DNA of 64,000 bases from Thomasclavelia spiroformis (GTDB lineage: Bacteria; Bacillota_I; Bacilli_A; Erysipelotrichales; Coprobacillaceae): NCBI GenBank assembly GCA_016901755.1, contig JACJKV010000014.1, positions 1 through 64,000 of the forward strand, in the 5' to 3' direction. The notes under the pieces are model-generated. The model saw nothing but the letters and a program-made list of their open reading frames with translations, was not told the origin of the DNA and did not search any database. The number at the start of each line of letters is the position of its first letter. The stretch's first letter is position 1. Position numbers and translations under genes: made by a program. Positions 63,936 to 64,000 of the stretch are shown here, piece after piece.

Positions 63936-64000
63936 TTATTCTTTTTCATTTTCTCGAGTTCTCATGGATTTTGATCCTTTGATATGAATTTGATAGGCAT
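63936..64000 (-). CDS. istB: istB, partial (C-terminus only)
   Basis: The last 20 codons (63998 down to the stop at 63936) read AYQIHIKG, then SKSMRTREN and a short charged tail, the usual end of IS21-family IstB ATPases. The remainder is outside the window. Whether this copy is intact cannot be seen. Confidence 0.7.
   Translation of the reverse strand, partial: AYQIHIKGSKSMRTRENEKE

Larger units (their letters stand above)
63811..64000 (-). mobile_element. IS21-family element, end only (continues beyond window)
   Basis: It contains the subterminal repeats, a terminator-like hairpin and the last 20 codons of an istB on the minus strand. It differs in sequence from the decayed IS21-type copy at 3653-6180, so at least two IS21 types are in this genome. 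Confidence 0.65.

Overview
The window is 64 kb of AT-rich chromosomal DNA from a low-GC, endospore-lineage Bacillota. The conserved block spoIIE-tilS-hpt-ftsH-hslO-dusB-lysS, gdpP-rplI-dnaB-tdk, prfA-prmC and parAB all point there. Trehalose and beta-glucoside phosphate hydrolases, an M60-type (mucin-directed) metallopeptidase, rubredoxin/ferredoxin genes and an anaerobic RNR activase fit an anaerobic gut commensal, most likely class Erysipelotrichia. That placement is inference. Almost all genes are on the minus strand.

Layout. (1) 1-7022 is an integration hotspot at the 3' end of lysS. It holds a convergent type I toxin-antitoxin-like locus (135-416), a displaced copy of the last ~52 lysS codons (723-879), and a small island with a phosphatase/alcohol dehydrogenase operon and its divergent TetR regulator. 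The island also carries a decayed IS21-family element, an integrase remnant, and the intact lysS that the island regenerated. Repeats left of the displaced lysS tail suggest that a second island abuts the first. (2) 6866-17431 is the core lysS-dusB-hslO-ftsH-hpt-tilS-spoIIE block, with a lysine-type T-box in front of lysS. (3) 17541-31919 is core information-processing and envelope genes: prmC/prfA, tdk/dnaB/rplI/gdpP, a GH1 phospho-glucosidase, and a pssA-psd-parA-parB operon. (4) 32015-42393 is mixed metabolism, transport and regulators. (5) 42428-50999 is a trehalose PTS operon with TreR and paired operators, a rubredoxin/ferredoxin operon behind Fur- and PerR-like boxes, and a MocR regulator divergent from a GH4 phospho-beta-glucosidase. 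(6) 51057-64000 is accessory: a nuclease-like orphan, an MqsR/MqsA-like toxin-antitoxin pair whose antitoxin also carries a Panacea (DUF4065) domain, and a secreted dockerin-bearing M60 peptidase beside a cohesin-like surface protein. A macrodomain / VWA / ADP-ribosylglycohydrolase cluster follows, then the end of a second IS21-family element.

The strongest candidates for new biology are the par/Fst-like convergent RNA locus at 135-416, the MqsRA-Panacea cassette bounded by two near-identical hairpins (51679-53393), the ADP-ribose handling cluster (60498-63091), the M60-dockerin plus cohesin-like pair (53450-59289), and a conserved-looking 29-residue membrane peptide gene between ftsH and hslO. 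No rRNA, tRNA or CRISPR array was recognised. Everything here was read by eye; family names rest on motif recognition, not searches.
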